Below, piece after piece: positions 26,465 through 35,705 of a stretch of 64,000 bases of DNA (its first letter is position 1; each line of letters opens with the position of its first letter). Source of the DNA: Actinokineospora diospyrosa (GTDB taxonomy: Bacteria; Actinomycetota; Actinomycetes; Mycobacteriales; Pseudonocardiaceae); contig NZ_JAMTCO010000004.1 in NCBI RefSeq assembly GCF_024171925.1, positions 248,001 through 312,000 of the forward strand, read 5' to 3'. Made by a program: the position numbers and the translations under genes. The notes beneath the pieces were generated by a model, which worked only from the letters and a program-made list of their open reading frames with translations, ran no database searches and had not been told where the DNA came from.

Positions 26465-28828
26465 ATGACCCCCACCGGCCTCACCACGCCATCTCACACC
26501 CCGACAACCACCACGCGAGACGCCCCGACCGGTGCCCCGGATCGGCCCATGCTCGCCCCGCCGACGACCCGGCCCCGACGGCGGACGCGGTTCGCGCGAC
26601 CCGCACGGGCACGGGCCCTGGTGGCGTTGACGGTCAGCCTGCTCGTCCTCGTCGTCGCCGCACTCGCCGCCGCGGGCACCGACTCGCACGGCGGCCCACG
26701 GGTGTCGCTGGCCGCCGTCGTGCAGCCGCCTGTGTTGCCGATTCCCACGGTCGAGCCGGATCCGTGCGGGTCGCTGCCGCTGCCGGTCTGCGGCACCGTG
26801 CCCCCGACCGCCTCGACCACACCGTCGACGCCGCCGTGCACCGGTGAGGGCTGCATCCCCCAACCCGGGGCCACCACCACGCCCGCGCCCGGTCCGGGCA
26901 CCGGGCAGCCGGGGCAGGGCGGTGAGGAGGAGGACGACTGCGGGATCACCGACCCCGTGGCGTGCGTGACCGAGGCAATCAACGCGCTGTTTCGGGGCAT
27001 CGTCACCGAGGCGCTCAACCCGCTCCTCGATCTCTTGGGGCGCACGTTGTTGACCACGCCGATGCCGGACTCGTTGCCCCGCCTCGGCGAGCTGTGGGAC
27101 AACTCATGGCAGATCCTGCTGATCGCCTACGGGCTGCTGGTGCTCATCGCGGGCGTCATCGCGATGAGCTACCAGACCCTCCAAACACGACACTCGATCA
27201 AGGAACTCGCACCCCGCCTCGTGGTCGGGTTCCTGGCCGGAGCGCTGTCGCTGTGGGTGGCGACCAAAGGCATCCAGATCGCCAACGCGTTGGTGGCCGC
27301 GATCATGGGCGGTGGGGTCGACGCGACCACGGCCGGGCAGACGCTGCGCAACCTCGTCATCGGGTCGCTCAACGGCGGGCTGTGGATCATCTTCATCGGT
27401 CTTTTCCTCGCCGGGATGCTCATCGCCCTGCTCATCACCTACGTCGTCCGCGTCGCCCTCACCCTCCTGTTGATCGGCGGTGCGCCGCTGGCGTTGATGT
27501 TCCACGCCCTCCCACAGACCGAGGGCATCGGCTACTGGTGGTGGAAAGCCTACGGCGGTTGCCTGGCCATCCAGATCGGACAATCCCTCACCCTCATCAC
27601 CGGCGTGAAGGTCTTCCTGGCCCCGGGTGGGTTCACGGTCTTCGGACCGACCGTGTCCGGGCTGGTCAACCTCCTCGTGGCGTTGGCGTTGATGTACATC
27701 CTGTTCAAGATCCCGTTCTGGGTACTCGGATCCATCCGCGGCGGAGGCGGCCGGTCCCTGATCGGCGGGCTCGTCAAGGGCTTCCTCGCCTACAAGACCT
27801 TCGGCCTGCTCGGGGGAGGCGGAGGTGGCGGGCGGCGAGGACCCCGCTCGACCGGCACCCCGAAGAACGGGGGCCGCGGCGACGCAGGCGGTGACGGCCA
27901 GCTTGACCCGTACAAGTCCACGCGCGCCACCCCGGGCGGTCAGCTGATGTTGCCCTTGCCCGGTGTCCGCCGCACCCACCCGACCACCGCGAAGAAGACG
28001 CCCACGCCGACGGCGACACCCGCCGCCCCGGGCAAAGGCCAGGGGCGTCAGCTGGCGTTGCCGTTGGGCGAGGACTGGCCGGAGAACAAGCCGGTCCTCG
28101 GCCGCGACGGCCAGTACCGACTGCCCCTGGACGTCCAGCCCACACCCCCGTCGCCCGCCCCGCCCCCGGCTGCCGACCCGGGTGTTCCCCGCGCGGCCAG
28201 GAAGCGTGCGAGGCAGCCGGAGTTGCCATTCGACCCGTACCAGGGCAACCGCCCGACCAGCAGCGGGCAATACCCGCTCCCACTGGACGGCGTGCGTCGA
28301 GTACCCCGCCCACTCGGTCCGACACCGCCCCCACCGGCTCCGCCCACGTCGCCCGCTCGTCGGTCCCGTGCGACGCAGCCCGAGCTGCCCTTCGACCCCT
28401 ACAAGGGCGTCCGCCCCACCAGCACCGGGCAGTACCCGCTCCCACTGGACGGGGTGCGGCGAGTGCCACCTCCAGCACCCGGCCCGTCGCGAGCACCGGT
28501 ACCTCCGAAGGCACCGGCACCGCGTCCTCGAGTCGTGCAGCCGGAGCTGCCCTTCGACCCCCACAAGGGTGTTCGCCCGACCAGCACGGGGCAGTACCCG
28601 CTCCCGCTGGACGGGGTGCGGCGCACTCCCGCCGCACCACCGGCACCGCCCACACCGGCACCGCCCGGACCCTCGCGCCCGGCGCCACGCGCCGGGAAGC
28701 AGCTGCGGTTGCCGTTGGACCTGCCCAAGCCGCCGACCCCGCCGCGCTTCACCCCACCACCGCCGCAGCCGCCTGTTCCACCACCAGCTGCGCGGCCCAC
28801 CACCCCGAAGCCTGGAGGTAAGCCATGA
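26465..28828 (+). CDS. TrbL/VirB6-like conjugation channel protein with a repeated QxxLP[LF] tail
   Basis: 787 residues. One N-terminal membrane helix (ALVALTVSLLVLVVAALAAA), an acidic/Pro-rich linker with Cys pairs, then at least five hydrophobic helices between residues about 200 and 460, as in TrbL/VirB6. The tail, residues about 485-787, is Pro-rich and carries ten hexamers of the form Q-x-x-L-P-[LF]: QLMLPL, QLALPL, QYRLPL, three QPELPF, three QYPLPL and QLRLPL. They fall in pairs within five units, three of them nearly identical. The motif resembles the bacterial sliding-clamp-binding hexamer. The next gene overlaps by ATGA. Confidence 0.8.
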   Translation: MTPTGLTTPSHTPTTTTRDAPTGAPDRPMLAPPTTRPRRRTRFARPARARALVALTVSLLVLVVAALAAAGTDSHGGPRVSLAAVVQPPVLPIPTVEPDPCGSLPLPVCGTVPPTASTTPSTPPCTGEGCIPQPGATTTPAPGPGTGQPGQGGEEEDDCGITDPVACVTEAINALFRGIVTEALNPLLDLLGRTLLTTPMPDSLPRLGELWDNSWQILLIAYGLLVLIAGVIAMSYQTLQTRHSIKELAPRLVVGFLAGALSLWVATKGIQIANALVAAIMGGGVDATTAGQTLRNLVIGSLNGGLWIIFIGLFLAGMLIALLITYVVRVALTLLLIGGAPLALMFHALPQTEGIGYWWWKAYGGCLAIQIGQSLTLITGVKVFLAPGGFTVFGPTVSGLVNLLVALALMYILFKIPFWVLGSIRGGGGRSLIGGLVKGFLAYKTFGLLGGGGGGGRRGPRSTGTPKNGGRGDAGGDGQLDPYKSTRATPGGQLMLPLPGVRRTHPTTAKKTPTPTATPAAPGKGQGRQLALPLGEDWPENKPVLGRDGQYRLPLDVQPTPPSPAPPPAADPGVPRAARKRARQPELPFDPYQGNRPTSSGQYPLPLDGVRRVPRPLGPTPPPPAPPTSPARRSRATQPELPFDPYKGVRPTSTGQYPLPLDGVRRVPPPAPGPSRAPVPPKAPAPRPRVVQPELPFDPHKGVRPTSTGQYPLPLDGVRRTPAAPPAPPTPAPPGPSRPAPRAGKQLRLPLDLPKPPTPPRFTPPPPQPPVPPPAARPTTPKPGGKP

Positions 28829-30027
28829 CCGCGCCTGTGCGCATCCCGGCCGATGTGGACATGCACGACCGTGTCCTCGGCCCGCTGACCGCCCGCCAAC
28901 TCGCGATCCTCGCCACCGCCGGGGCCGCGCTCTACCTGCTGTGGGCCGCGACCCGCGCCTTGGTGCCGTTGCCGGTGTTCCTGGCCGTGGCCGTCCCGGT
29001 CGGAGCCGCGTCGGCGATGCTCGCCCTCGGCCGCCGCGACGGGGTCCCGATGGACATCCTGCTCCTCGCCGCGATCCGCCAGCGCCTCGCCCCGCGCCAC
29101 CGAGTCGCCGCGCCCGAGGGGGTACGGCCAGCACCCGCCTGGCTCACCACCACCAACGCCACCACAGAGGGCGCGGGAAAGCGCGCCGGTCGCGGAGCAC
29201 CGCCGTCGGATGAGCCGGTGTCGCCCTCGGCGTTGCGGCTTCCCGCCGAGTCGGTCACCGAAGCCGGTGTCGTGGACCTCGGCGCCGACGGCCTGGCGGT
29301 GGTCGCGGTCGCCAGCACGGTCAACTTCGCCCTGCGGACCGCGGCCGAGCAGGAGGCGCTCGTCGCGAGTTTCGGGCGGTACCTGCACTCCCTGACCGCC
29401 CCGGTGCAGATCCTCGTGCGGACCGAGCGGCTGGACCTGTCCGCGCAGATCGCCGAGCTCCACGCGAGGTCCGGTGGGTTGCCGCACCCCGCTCTGGAGG
29501 CCGCGGCGATCGAGCACGCCGACTACCTCGTCCACCTCGGGCGACAGTCCGACCTGCTCCGCAGGCAAGTACTGCTCGTGCTGCGCGAACCCCTCGGCCC
29601 CACCGGGCCGACCGACGGGTTGGGTGGCCCCGGGCCGCTGGCCGTGCTCGCCGCGATGTCCGGCAAGCGCCGCAAGACCACGAGCGGGCAGGCCGACATC
29701 GGGGCCCGGCGGGCGGCGGAGACGCGTCTGGTGCGTCGCCTCGGCGAGGCCGTCGAGCTGCTGTCCCCCGCGGGCATCGTGGTGACACCTCTGGACGCCG
29801 GGCAGGTGACCTCGGTGCTGGCCTCGGCGTGCAACCCGGACAGTCTGCTGCCCCCGTCGGCCGAGCTGGCGGGCGCCGACGAGGTCATCACCACCACCCC
29901 CACCGCGTGGTTCGTCGAGGACGACCGCGACCCCGTCCCCCAGCACGACCCCCGGATGGCTGCCCGCGACGAGGGCGGCGACTGGGACTACGACGAGGAC
30001 TTCGAGGACGAGAGGAGGCGCTCCTGA
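28825..30027 (+). CDS. PrgI/VirB3-like conjugation protein, SCO6880-type
   Basis: 400 residues. The N-terminus (RIPADVDMHDRVLGPLTARQLAIL) leads into two membrane helices (LAILATAGAALYLLWAA and LPVFLAVAVPVGAASAML), the PrgI/VirB3 signature that anchors VirB4-like ATPases. A soluble domain of about 270 residues follows (FALRTAAEQEALVASFGRYL). The acidic C-terminus ends in WDYDEDFEDE. Its stop shares one base with the VirB4 start (TGATG), so the two are coupled. Confidence 0.8.
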   Translation: MTAPVRIPADVDMHDRVLGPLTARQLAILATAGAALYLLWAATRALVPLPVFLAVAVPVGAASAMLALGRRDGVPMDILLLAAIRQRLAPRHRVAAPEGVRPAPAWLTTTNATTEGAGKRAGRGAPPSDEPVSPSALRLPAESVTEAGVVDLGADGLAVVAVASTVNFALRTAAEQEALVASFGRYLHSLTAPVQILVRTERLDLSAQIAELHARSGGLPHPALEAAAIEHADYLVHLGRQSDLLRRQVLLVLREPLGPTGPTDGLGGPGPLAVLAAMSGKRRKTTSGQADIGARRAAETRLVRRLGEAVELLSPAGIVVTPLDAGQVTSVLASACNPDSLLPPSAELAGADEVITTTPTAWFVEDDRDPVPQHDPRMAARDEGGDWDYDEDFEDERRRS

Positions 30028-31925
30028 TGGGCACCCGCACACACCGCACTCCCCGCCGTAAAGCCTCGACGGCCGCGGCGCCCGGAGCCGCGGCGTTCAC
30101 CCCCGACGCCCTCTCCGTCGCCGCCCGCCACCTGGAGGTCGGCGGCGAGTGGGTCAGCTCGTTCGCCGTCGTCGGCTTCCCGCGTGAGGTGCACCCGGGG
30201 TGGCTGGCGCCGCTGCTGACCTACCCCGGTCGCCTGGACGTGTCCGTCCACATCGAGCCGATCGACCCGGCCACCGCCGCCGACCGACTGCGCAAGCAAC
30301 TGGCGAAACTCGAGGCCGGGCGACGTCACACCGCCGAGCACGGCAGATTGTTCGACCCGCGGGTCGAGGCCGCCACCGAGGACGCCTACGACCTGTCCTC
30401 CCGGGTGGCCCGCGGTGAGGGGAGGTTGTTCCGGGTCGGGCTGTACCTGACCATCCACGCCGCCACCGAGAAGACCTTGGCCGACGAGGTCGCGGCGCTG
30501 CGCTCGCTGTGCGCGTCGTTGTTGTTGGACGCCAAGCACACCACTTACCGGTCTCTGCAGGGCTGGGTGTCGACGTTGCCGATGGGCTTGGACCTGATCG
30601 GGATGCGCAGAACGTTCGACACCGCCGCGTTGGGCGCGTCGTTCCCGTTCACCAGCCCGGATCTGCCCGCGCCTGACCCCACCTCCGTGGCCGCGCCGTC
30701 GGGGGTGCTCTACGGCTACAACATCGGCAGCCAGGGATTGGTGCACTGGGACCGGTTCGGCGAGGGGATGCACAACCACAACAGCGTGATCCTCGGCCGG
30801 AGCGGGGCCGGCAAGTCATACCTCGTCAAACTCGAACTCCTGCGCAGCCTCTACCGGGGCATCGAGATCGCCGTCATCGACCCCGAAGACGAATACGCCC
30901 GCCTCGCGAGCGCGGTCGGCGGCACCTACGTCCACCTCGGCGCCCCAGGCGTCAGGTTGAACCCGTTCGACCTGCCCATCCACACCCGTGCCGACGGGCG
31001 GCGGACCGCGCCCAAGGACGCGCTCACGCGGCGCAGCCTGTTCCTGCACACGGTGATCGCCGTCCTCATCGGACAGGAGTTGGAGGCGGGCGAGCGGGCG
31101 GCGCTGGACCGGGCGATCGCCGCGACCTACCAGTCCGTCGGCATCACCGCCGACCCCCGCACCTGGACCAGACCCTCCCCAACCCTGCGCGACCTGCGCG
31201 ACCGGCTCGCCGAGCCCAGGCAGGGCGGTGAGCGGTCCGCGGCCGAGCTCGCCGCCCGCCTGCACCCCTACGTGGACGGGGCCTTCGCGCAGCTGTTCGA
31301 CGGCCCGACCAGCACCAGCCCGGAGGGACACCTCACGGTGTTCAGCCTGCGGGACCTTCCCGACGAGTTGAAGGGTGCTGGCACGCTGCTGGTGTTGGAC
31401 GCGGTGTGGCGTCGGGTGTCCAACCCGGCCGTTCGGCGTCCGCGGCTGGTCGTGGTGGACGAGGCATGGCTGCTGATGCAGCAGCGGGCGGGTGCGGAGT
31501 TTCTCTTTCGCATGGCCAAGTCCAGCCGCAAACACTGGGCCGGGGTGACCGTGGCCACCCAGGACACCCCGGATCTGCTCGGCAGTGAGCTGGGCCAGGC
31601 GATCGTGGCCAACGCCGCCACCCAGGTCTTGCTGCGCCAAGCGCCGCAGGCCATCGACGAGGTCGGCCGCGCGTTCGACCTCTCCGCCGGAGAGCGAGCG
31701 TTCCTGCTCTCGGCTGATCGCGGCCAGGGCTTGCTGTCCAGTGGGACTCAGCGGGTCGCGTTCCAGGCCATCGCCTCCCCGACCGAGCACGACCTGGTCA
31801 CCAGCAACCCCGCCGAACTCGCCACCCACCCCGACACCCACCACGCCGAGGACATGTTCGTCGACCTCGGCGACGACGAGGGGTTCGACAGCGACGACAC
31901 CCCGATCGATCTGGGCACCGCATGA
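30027..31925 (+). CDS. VirB4/TraC-type conjugation ATPase
   Basis: 632 residues starting at ATG 30027. Walker A is ILGRSGAGKSY near residue 259; Walker B is LVVVDEAWLLM near 474. AVIDPEDEYARLA and TVATQDTPDLLGS are further conserved blocks of VirB4 proteins. It powers assembly or substrate passage of the type IV channel at the inner membrane. It overlaps the VirD4-like gene by ATGA. Confidence 0.93.
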   Translation: MGTRTHRTPRRKASTAAAPGAAAFTPDALSVAARHLEVGGEWVSSFAVVGFPREVHPGWLAPLLTYPGRLDVSVHIEPIDPATAADRLRKQLAKLEAGRRHTAEHGRLFDPRVEAATEDAYDLSSRVARGEGRLFRVGLYLTIHAATEKTLADEVAALRSLCASLLLDAKHTTYRSLQGWVSTLPMGLDLIGMRRTFDTAALGASFPFTSPDLPAPDPTSVAAPSGVLYGYNIGSQGLVHWDRFGEGMHNHNSVILGRSGAGKSYLVKLELLRSLYRGIEIAVIDPEDEYARLASAVGGTYVHLGAPGVRLNPFDLPIHTRADGRRTAPKDALTRRSLFLHTVIAVLIGQELEAGERAALDRAIAATYQSVGITADPRTWTRPSPTLRDLRDRLAEPRQGGERSAAELAARLHPYVDGAFAQLFDGPTSTSPEGHLTVFSLRDLPDELKGAGTLLVLDAVWRRVSNPAVRRPRLVVVDEAWLLMQQRAGAEFLFRMAKSSRKHWAGVTVATQDTPDLLGSELGQAIVANAATQVLLRQAPQAIDEVGRAFDLSAGERAFLLSADRGQGLLSSGTQRVAFQAIASPTEHDLVTSNPAELATHPDTHHAEDMFVDLGDDEGFDSDDTPIDLGTA

Positions 31926-34555
31926 GCCCGCACCCAGCGTCCGGGGCCATGGTCGGTGGCCCGTCGTCGCGTATCTCCGAGCCGCTCTCGACGACGGTGT
32001 CGGCGTCGGGGTGGGTGGAGGACTACCTGCGTGACCCGGGTGGCGAGTTCACCGCGGTGCTGGGCCGACTCCGCGACCTCGCCATCACGTGGGGGCCGAT
32101 CGCGGTGCCCGTACTCGCGGCCTTGGTCACGGCGATCGTGCTCGGGTGGCGTCGGTGGCAGCGACGCTGCCACGAGCTGCTGCTCGCCGACGCCCGCCAG
32201 GTCACCGTGCTCGCCCCACCCACCGCGGACCCCGCGGGCGGTGCCGCGCTGTGGTCCAACCTCGTCGGCCTGCTGCGGCCGGGGTGGCGGCGAGCGTTCA
32301 CCGGGCAGCCGCATGTGGCGTGCGAGTACGTGTTTTCCGAGGCCGGGGTCGCGATCCGGCTGTGGGTACCTGGCGTCATCCCGCCGGGGCTGGTCGAGCG
32401 CGCGGTCGAGGCGGCGTGGCCCGGCGCGCACACCCGCGTCGGCCGCGCCGAACCGCCCCTGCCCGCACCCGGCGAGGGGCAGCGGCGGCTGGTGGTCGGC
32501 GGCGAACTCCGCCTCGCGAGGCCGGAGGCGCTGCCGATCCGGTCGGACTTCGACGCCGACCCGATCCGCGCCCTGCTCGGCGCGCCGGTCGGCCTCGGCC
32601 GCGACGACCACGCCTGCGTGCAGATCCTGGCGCGCCCGGTCACCGGCCGACGCGTCCAACGCGCTCGTCGCGCCGCCCGCCACGTCCACACCGGAGGCTC
32701 AACCCGGCTGGTCGGTCGCCTGCTCGACCTGATCACCCCCGGCGCCCGACACCGGTCACGCCGCCCGGCCTCGGCACGCACAGCAGCCGGGGCGCTGCAC
32801 ACCGACCCACAGACCTCGCTGGAATACAGCGCGCAGAACCGTGCCATCGTCGCCAAGCAGCGAGGAAGTCAGTTCGAGACGGTGGTGCGCTACGCCGTGG
32901 CGACCCTCCTGCCCGCCGACACCGACGACGACCAGCTGCGCCAAGCGCGCGAGGTCGCCCGCGGACGCGCCCACGCCCTCGCCGCGAGCTTCGCCTCCTA
33001 CACCGAACACAACCACTACACCCGCTGCCGCCTGCGCCACCCCGGCACGGTGATCGACTACCGGCAACTTGGGCGCGGCGACCTGCTGTCGGTGCCCGAG
33101 CTGGCCGCGATCGCCCACCTGCCCACCGACGAGGCCATCCCCGGCATTCAACGCGCCGGAGCCCGCGCCGTCGCGCCCCCGCCCGGCATCGTCACCCCCG
33201 GACCGGACGCCAAACCCCTCGGCATCACCGACACCGGCCACCAACGCCCCGTCGCGCTGCGCGTGGCCGACGCCCGCCACCACCTCCACGTCCTCGGCGC
33301 GACCGGCTCGGGCAAGAGCACCCTGCTGGGAAACATGATCCTCGCCGATGCCGAGGCGGGCCGCGGCATCGTGCTCGTGGACCCCAAAGGCGACTTGGTC
33401 ACTGACGTGCTCGCGCGCCTGCCCCGTTCGGTCGCCGACCGTGTCGTCGTCTTCGACGCCGACAGCCGCTACCCACCGCCCTGCCTCAACCCCCTCGACG
33501 GCGGCCAGACGGACGTGACCGTGGACAACCTGGTCAGCGTGTTCCGCCGCGTCTACTCCGCCTTCTGGGGACCCCGCACCGACGACGTGATGCGCGCGGC
33601 CTGCCTGACCCTGCGCACCCAGGAAGGCGTCGCCACCCTCGCCGACCTCCCGAAGCTGTTGGCGGACAGCGCGTTCCGGAGCCGGGTCACCGCAGGCGTC
33701 ACCGACCAGGTGCTACGGGGTTTCTGGTCCTGGTACGAGGAGTTGACCGACTCGACCCGTTCCCAGGTCATCAGTCCACTGATGAACAAGCTGAGGGCTT
33801 TCTTGCTGCGGCCGTTCGTGCGCGACGCGATCGCGGGTGGACGCTCCACCGTGGACATGGGCGAGATCCTCGACGGCGGCATCTGCCTCGTCCGCATCCC
33901 CAAAGGATCCCTCGGCGAGGAAACCACCCGCCTCGTTGGATCGCTGGTGGTGGCCCGTACCTGGCAGGCCGCCACCGCCCGCGCCCGCATACCCCAACGA
34001 CTCCGCCGCGACGCGTCGCTGGTCATTGACGAGTTCCACAACTTCCTGAACTTGCCCTACCCCATCGAGGACATGCTCGCCGAGTCTCGGGGATACCGGC
34101 TGGCCATGGTCTACGCCAACCAACACCTCGCCCAACTCCACCGCGAACTGCGCGAGGGCATCTCCACCAACGCCCGCAACAAGATCATCCTCAACGCGGG
34201 CCCCGAGGACGCCCGCGACCTCGCCCGCCACACCGCCCCGCGGCTGACCGACCACGACCTCGCCCACCTCGGCGCTTACCACGCCGCCGCCCGCCTGGTC
34301 CTGCACGGCGAACAAACCCAACCCTTCACCCTGCTCACCCAACCCCTCCCACCCGCCATCCCCGGCCGCGCCCGCGAGATCCGCGCGGCGGCACGCCGCA
34401 ACACCACCCGACCCCACCAGACGGCGATCGCTTCGGACGGTTCCGTGAAGGACAGCGGCCAGCCTCCTCGACGACCCACCGCGCCGCCCCACCCGGCCGA
34501 CCGGACCGAGCGGACCACCCGCCCGCCGAGCAGCGACCCGCGCCGAGCTCGCTGA
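31922..34555 (+). CDS. type IV coupling protein (VirD4/TraG-like)
   Basis: 877 residues. A single membrane helix (IAVPVLAALVTAIVLGW) is near residue 60. Walker A is GATGSGKST near residue 459, VLVDPKGDLVTD follows, and Walker B is SLVIDEFHN near 700. The TraM-recognition-like end contains AMVYANQHLAQL and INARNKI-like text (STNARNKIILNAG). The C-terminal 70 residues are disordered. It would deliver the relaxase-DNA complex to the channel as a hexameric motor. The start overlaps the VirB4 stop. Confidence 0.92.
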   Translation: MSPHPASGAMVGGPSSRISEPLSTTVSASGWVEDYLRDPGGEFTAVLGRLRDLAITWGPIAVPVLAALVTAIVLGWRRWQRRCHELLLADARQVTVLAPPTADPAGGAALWSNLVGLLRPGWRRAFTGQPHVACEYVFSEAGVAIRLWVPGVIPPGLVERAVEAAWPGAHTRVGRAEPPLPAPGEGQRRLVVGGELRLARPEALPIRSDFDADPIRALLGAPVGLGRDDHACVQILARPVTGRRVQRARRAARHVHTGGSTRLVGRLLDLITPGARHRSRRPASARTAAGALHTDPQTSLEYSAQNRAIVAKQRGSQFETVVRYAVATLLPADTDDDQLRQAREVARGRAHALAASFASYTEHNHYTRCRLRHPGTVIDYRQLGRGDLLSVPELAAIAHLPTDEAIPGIQRAGARAVAPPPGIVTPGPDAKPLGITDTGHQRPVALRVADARHHLHVLGATGSGKSTLLGNMILADAEAGRGIVLVDPKGDLVTDVLARLPRSVADRVVVFDADSRYPPPCLNPLDGGQTDVTVDNLVSVFRRVYSAFWGPRTDDVMRAACLTLRTQEGVATLADLPKLLADSAFRSRVTAGVTDQVLRGFWSWYEELTDSTRSQVISPLMNKLRAFLLRPFVRDAIAGGRSTVDMGEILDGGICLVRIPKGSLGEETTRLVGSLVVARTWQAATARARIPQRLRRDASLVIDEFHNFLNLPYPIEDMLAESRGYRLAMVYANQHLAQLHRELREGISTNARNKIILNAGPEDARDLARHTAPRLTDHDLAHLGAYHAAARLVLHGEQTQPFTLLTQPLPPAIPGRAREIRAAARRNTTRPHQTAIASDGSVKDSGQPPRRPTAPPHPADRTERTTRPPSSDPRRAR

Positions 34556-34654
34556 CCAAGCCACCACCACACCACACCGCCCAGCCCGCCCCGCTCGCCC
34601 GGCGCACCCCCATGCCCGCGGGCGGCTTCACCGCGCCCACCAGGAGGTCGACTC

Positions 34655-35698
34655 ATGATCACCAACACCACCCAGCAGCGCGCCCTGCGCGGCCACCAAC
34701 CCACTCGCCCCACACCTCGCGCCGCCAACACCGCCGAGCACCGGGCGATGCTGGCGTGGCGGATGACCCCACGCGACAAGTGGCTCGGCCGGATGCTGTG
34801 GGAACACCGCGTGTTGACCACCCACCAGCTGACCGAGTTGGCCTTCGCCGGTCCGCGGACCGCGCGCATCCGGCTCCGCGAGCTGTTCCTGCTCGGCGTC
34901 GTGGACCGTTTCCAGCCGTTCGTCACCACCGGCAGCTCACCCATGCACTACGTCCTCGCCCCCGCAGGCGCGGCAGTGCTGGCCGCGGAGGACGGCATGG
35001 AGGTCAAGGACCTCGGCTACCGCCACGACCGCGTCCTCGGCGTCGCCCACAGCCTGCGCCTGGCCCACATCACCGGCGTCAACGGCTGGCACACCGCCCT
35101 GGTCGCCTACGCCCGCCACACCAGCGGCGACGACACCGCGTTAGCGGCGTGGTGGTCGGAACGGCGCTGTGCCCGCCACTTCGGGGACCTGGTCCGCCCC
35201 GACGGCTACGGCCGCTGGCAGCAGGCGGGCCGGGAGATCGAGTGGTTCCTGGAGTACGACACCGGCACCGAACCCCTGGGCAAGCTGGCCGGGAAACTCG
35301 CCGGGTACGCAGCCCTCGCACAGGCCAGCGGGATCACCACCCCGCTGCTGGTGTGGGTGCCGACCTCCCGACGAGAGGCCGGTGCCCGCCGTGCCCTGGC
35401 CGCGGCGTGGCGGGGGCTCGACGACCCGGCCTCGGTGCCCGTCGCCACCGCCGCAGCAGAACTCCTCGACCCGACCGCTGCCCACCCTGGTCCCGCCGAC
35501 GAGGTCTGGCTCCCTCTCGACACCACCGCGGGCGGCATCCGACGCGGACTGGCGGGGTTGACCGAGGCGTGGCCTCACCTTCCCCCACCGGTCAGCCCGA
35601 CCGGCGACACCGCCCTCGGCGCCGGCGTGCCGCTCGCGATGGTGCCCGCACCGCCCCCGATGCCGCCCGTGGTGCGTGGCCGTTCGGGTCGGCGGTGA
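34655..35698 (+). CDS. replication-relaxation family protein, putative relaxase or mobilisation factor
   Basis: 347 residues, GGAGG 9 bases before ATG 34655. The N-terminal half is a winged helix (LGRMLWEHRVLTTHQLTELAF). The C-terminal half contains PDGYGRW, EIEWFLEYDTGTE, GKLAGKLAGYAAL and PLLVWVPTSRREAGARRALA, the pattern of the Replic_Relax family found beside conjugation ATPases in actinobacteria and firmicutes. The Glu/Asp cluster and following Lys resemble a nuclease-type site. No classical MobA/TraI-type HUH relaxase was seen in the window, so this is the best relaxase candidate. Confidence 0.75.
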   Translation: MITNTTQQRALRGHQPTRPTPRAANTAEHRAMLAWRMTPRDKWLGRMLWEHRVLTTHQLTELAFAGPRTARIRLRELFLLGVVDRFQPFVTTGSSPMHYVLAPAGAAVLAAEDGMEVKDLGYRHDRVLGVAHSLRLAHITGVNGWHTALVAYARHTSGDDTALAAWWSERRCARHFGDLVRPDGYGRWQQAGREIEWFLEYDTGTEPLGKLAGKLAGYAALAQASGITTPLLVWVPTSRREAGARRALAAAWRGLDDPASVPVATAAAELLDPTAAHPGPADEVWLPLDTTAGGIRRGLAGLTEAWPHLPPPVSPTGDTALGAGVPLAMVPAPPPMPPVVRGRSGRR

Positions 35699-35705
35699 GA
35701 CGCCG

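Noticed and set aside
28200-28640. CRISPR-like array in the TrbL-like gene
   Set aside because: The DNA repetition follows the codons of the peptide repeat; there are no uniform spacers and no cas genes in the window.
27104-29134. 676-codon antisense frame over the TrbL-like gene
   Set aside because: Arg/Gly-rich shadow of the repeat region on the opposite strand; no domain or start.
32089-33405. 438-codon frame inside the VirD4-like gene
   Set aside because: Out-of-frame reading in high-GC DNA; motifs exist only in the VirD4 frame.
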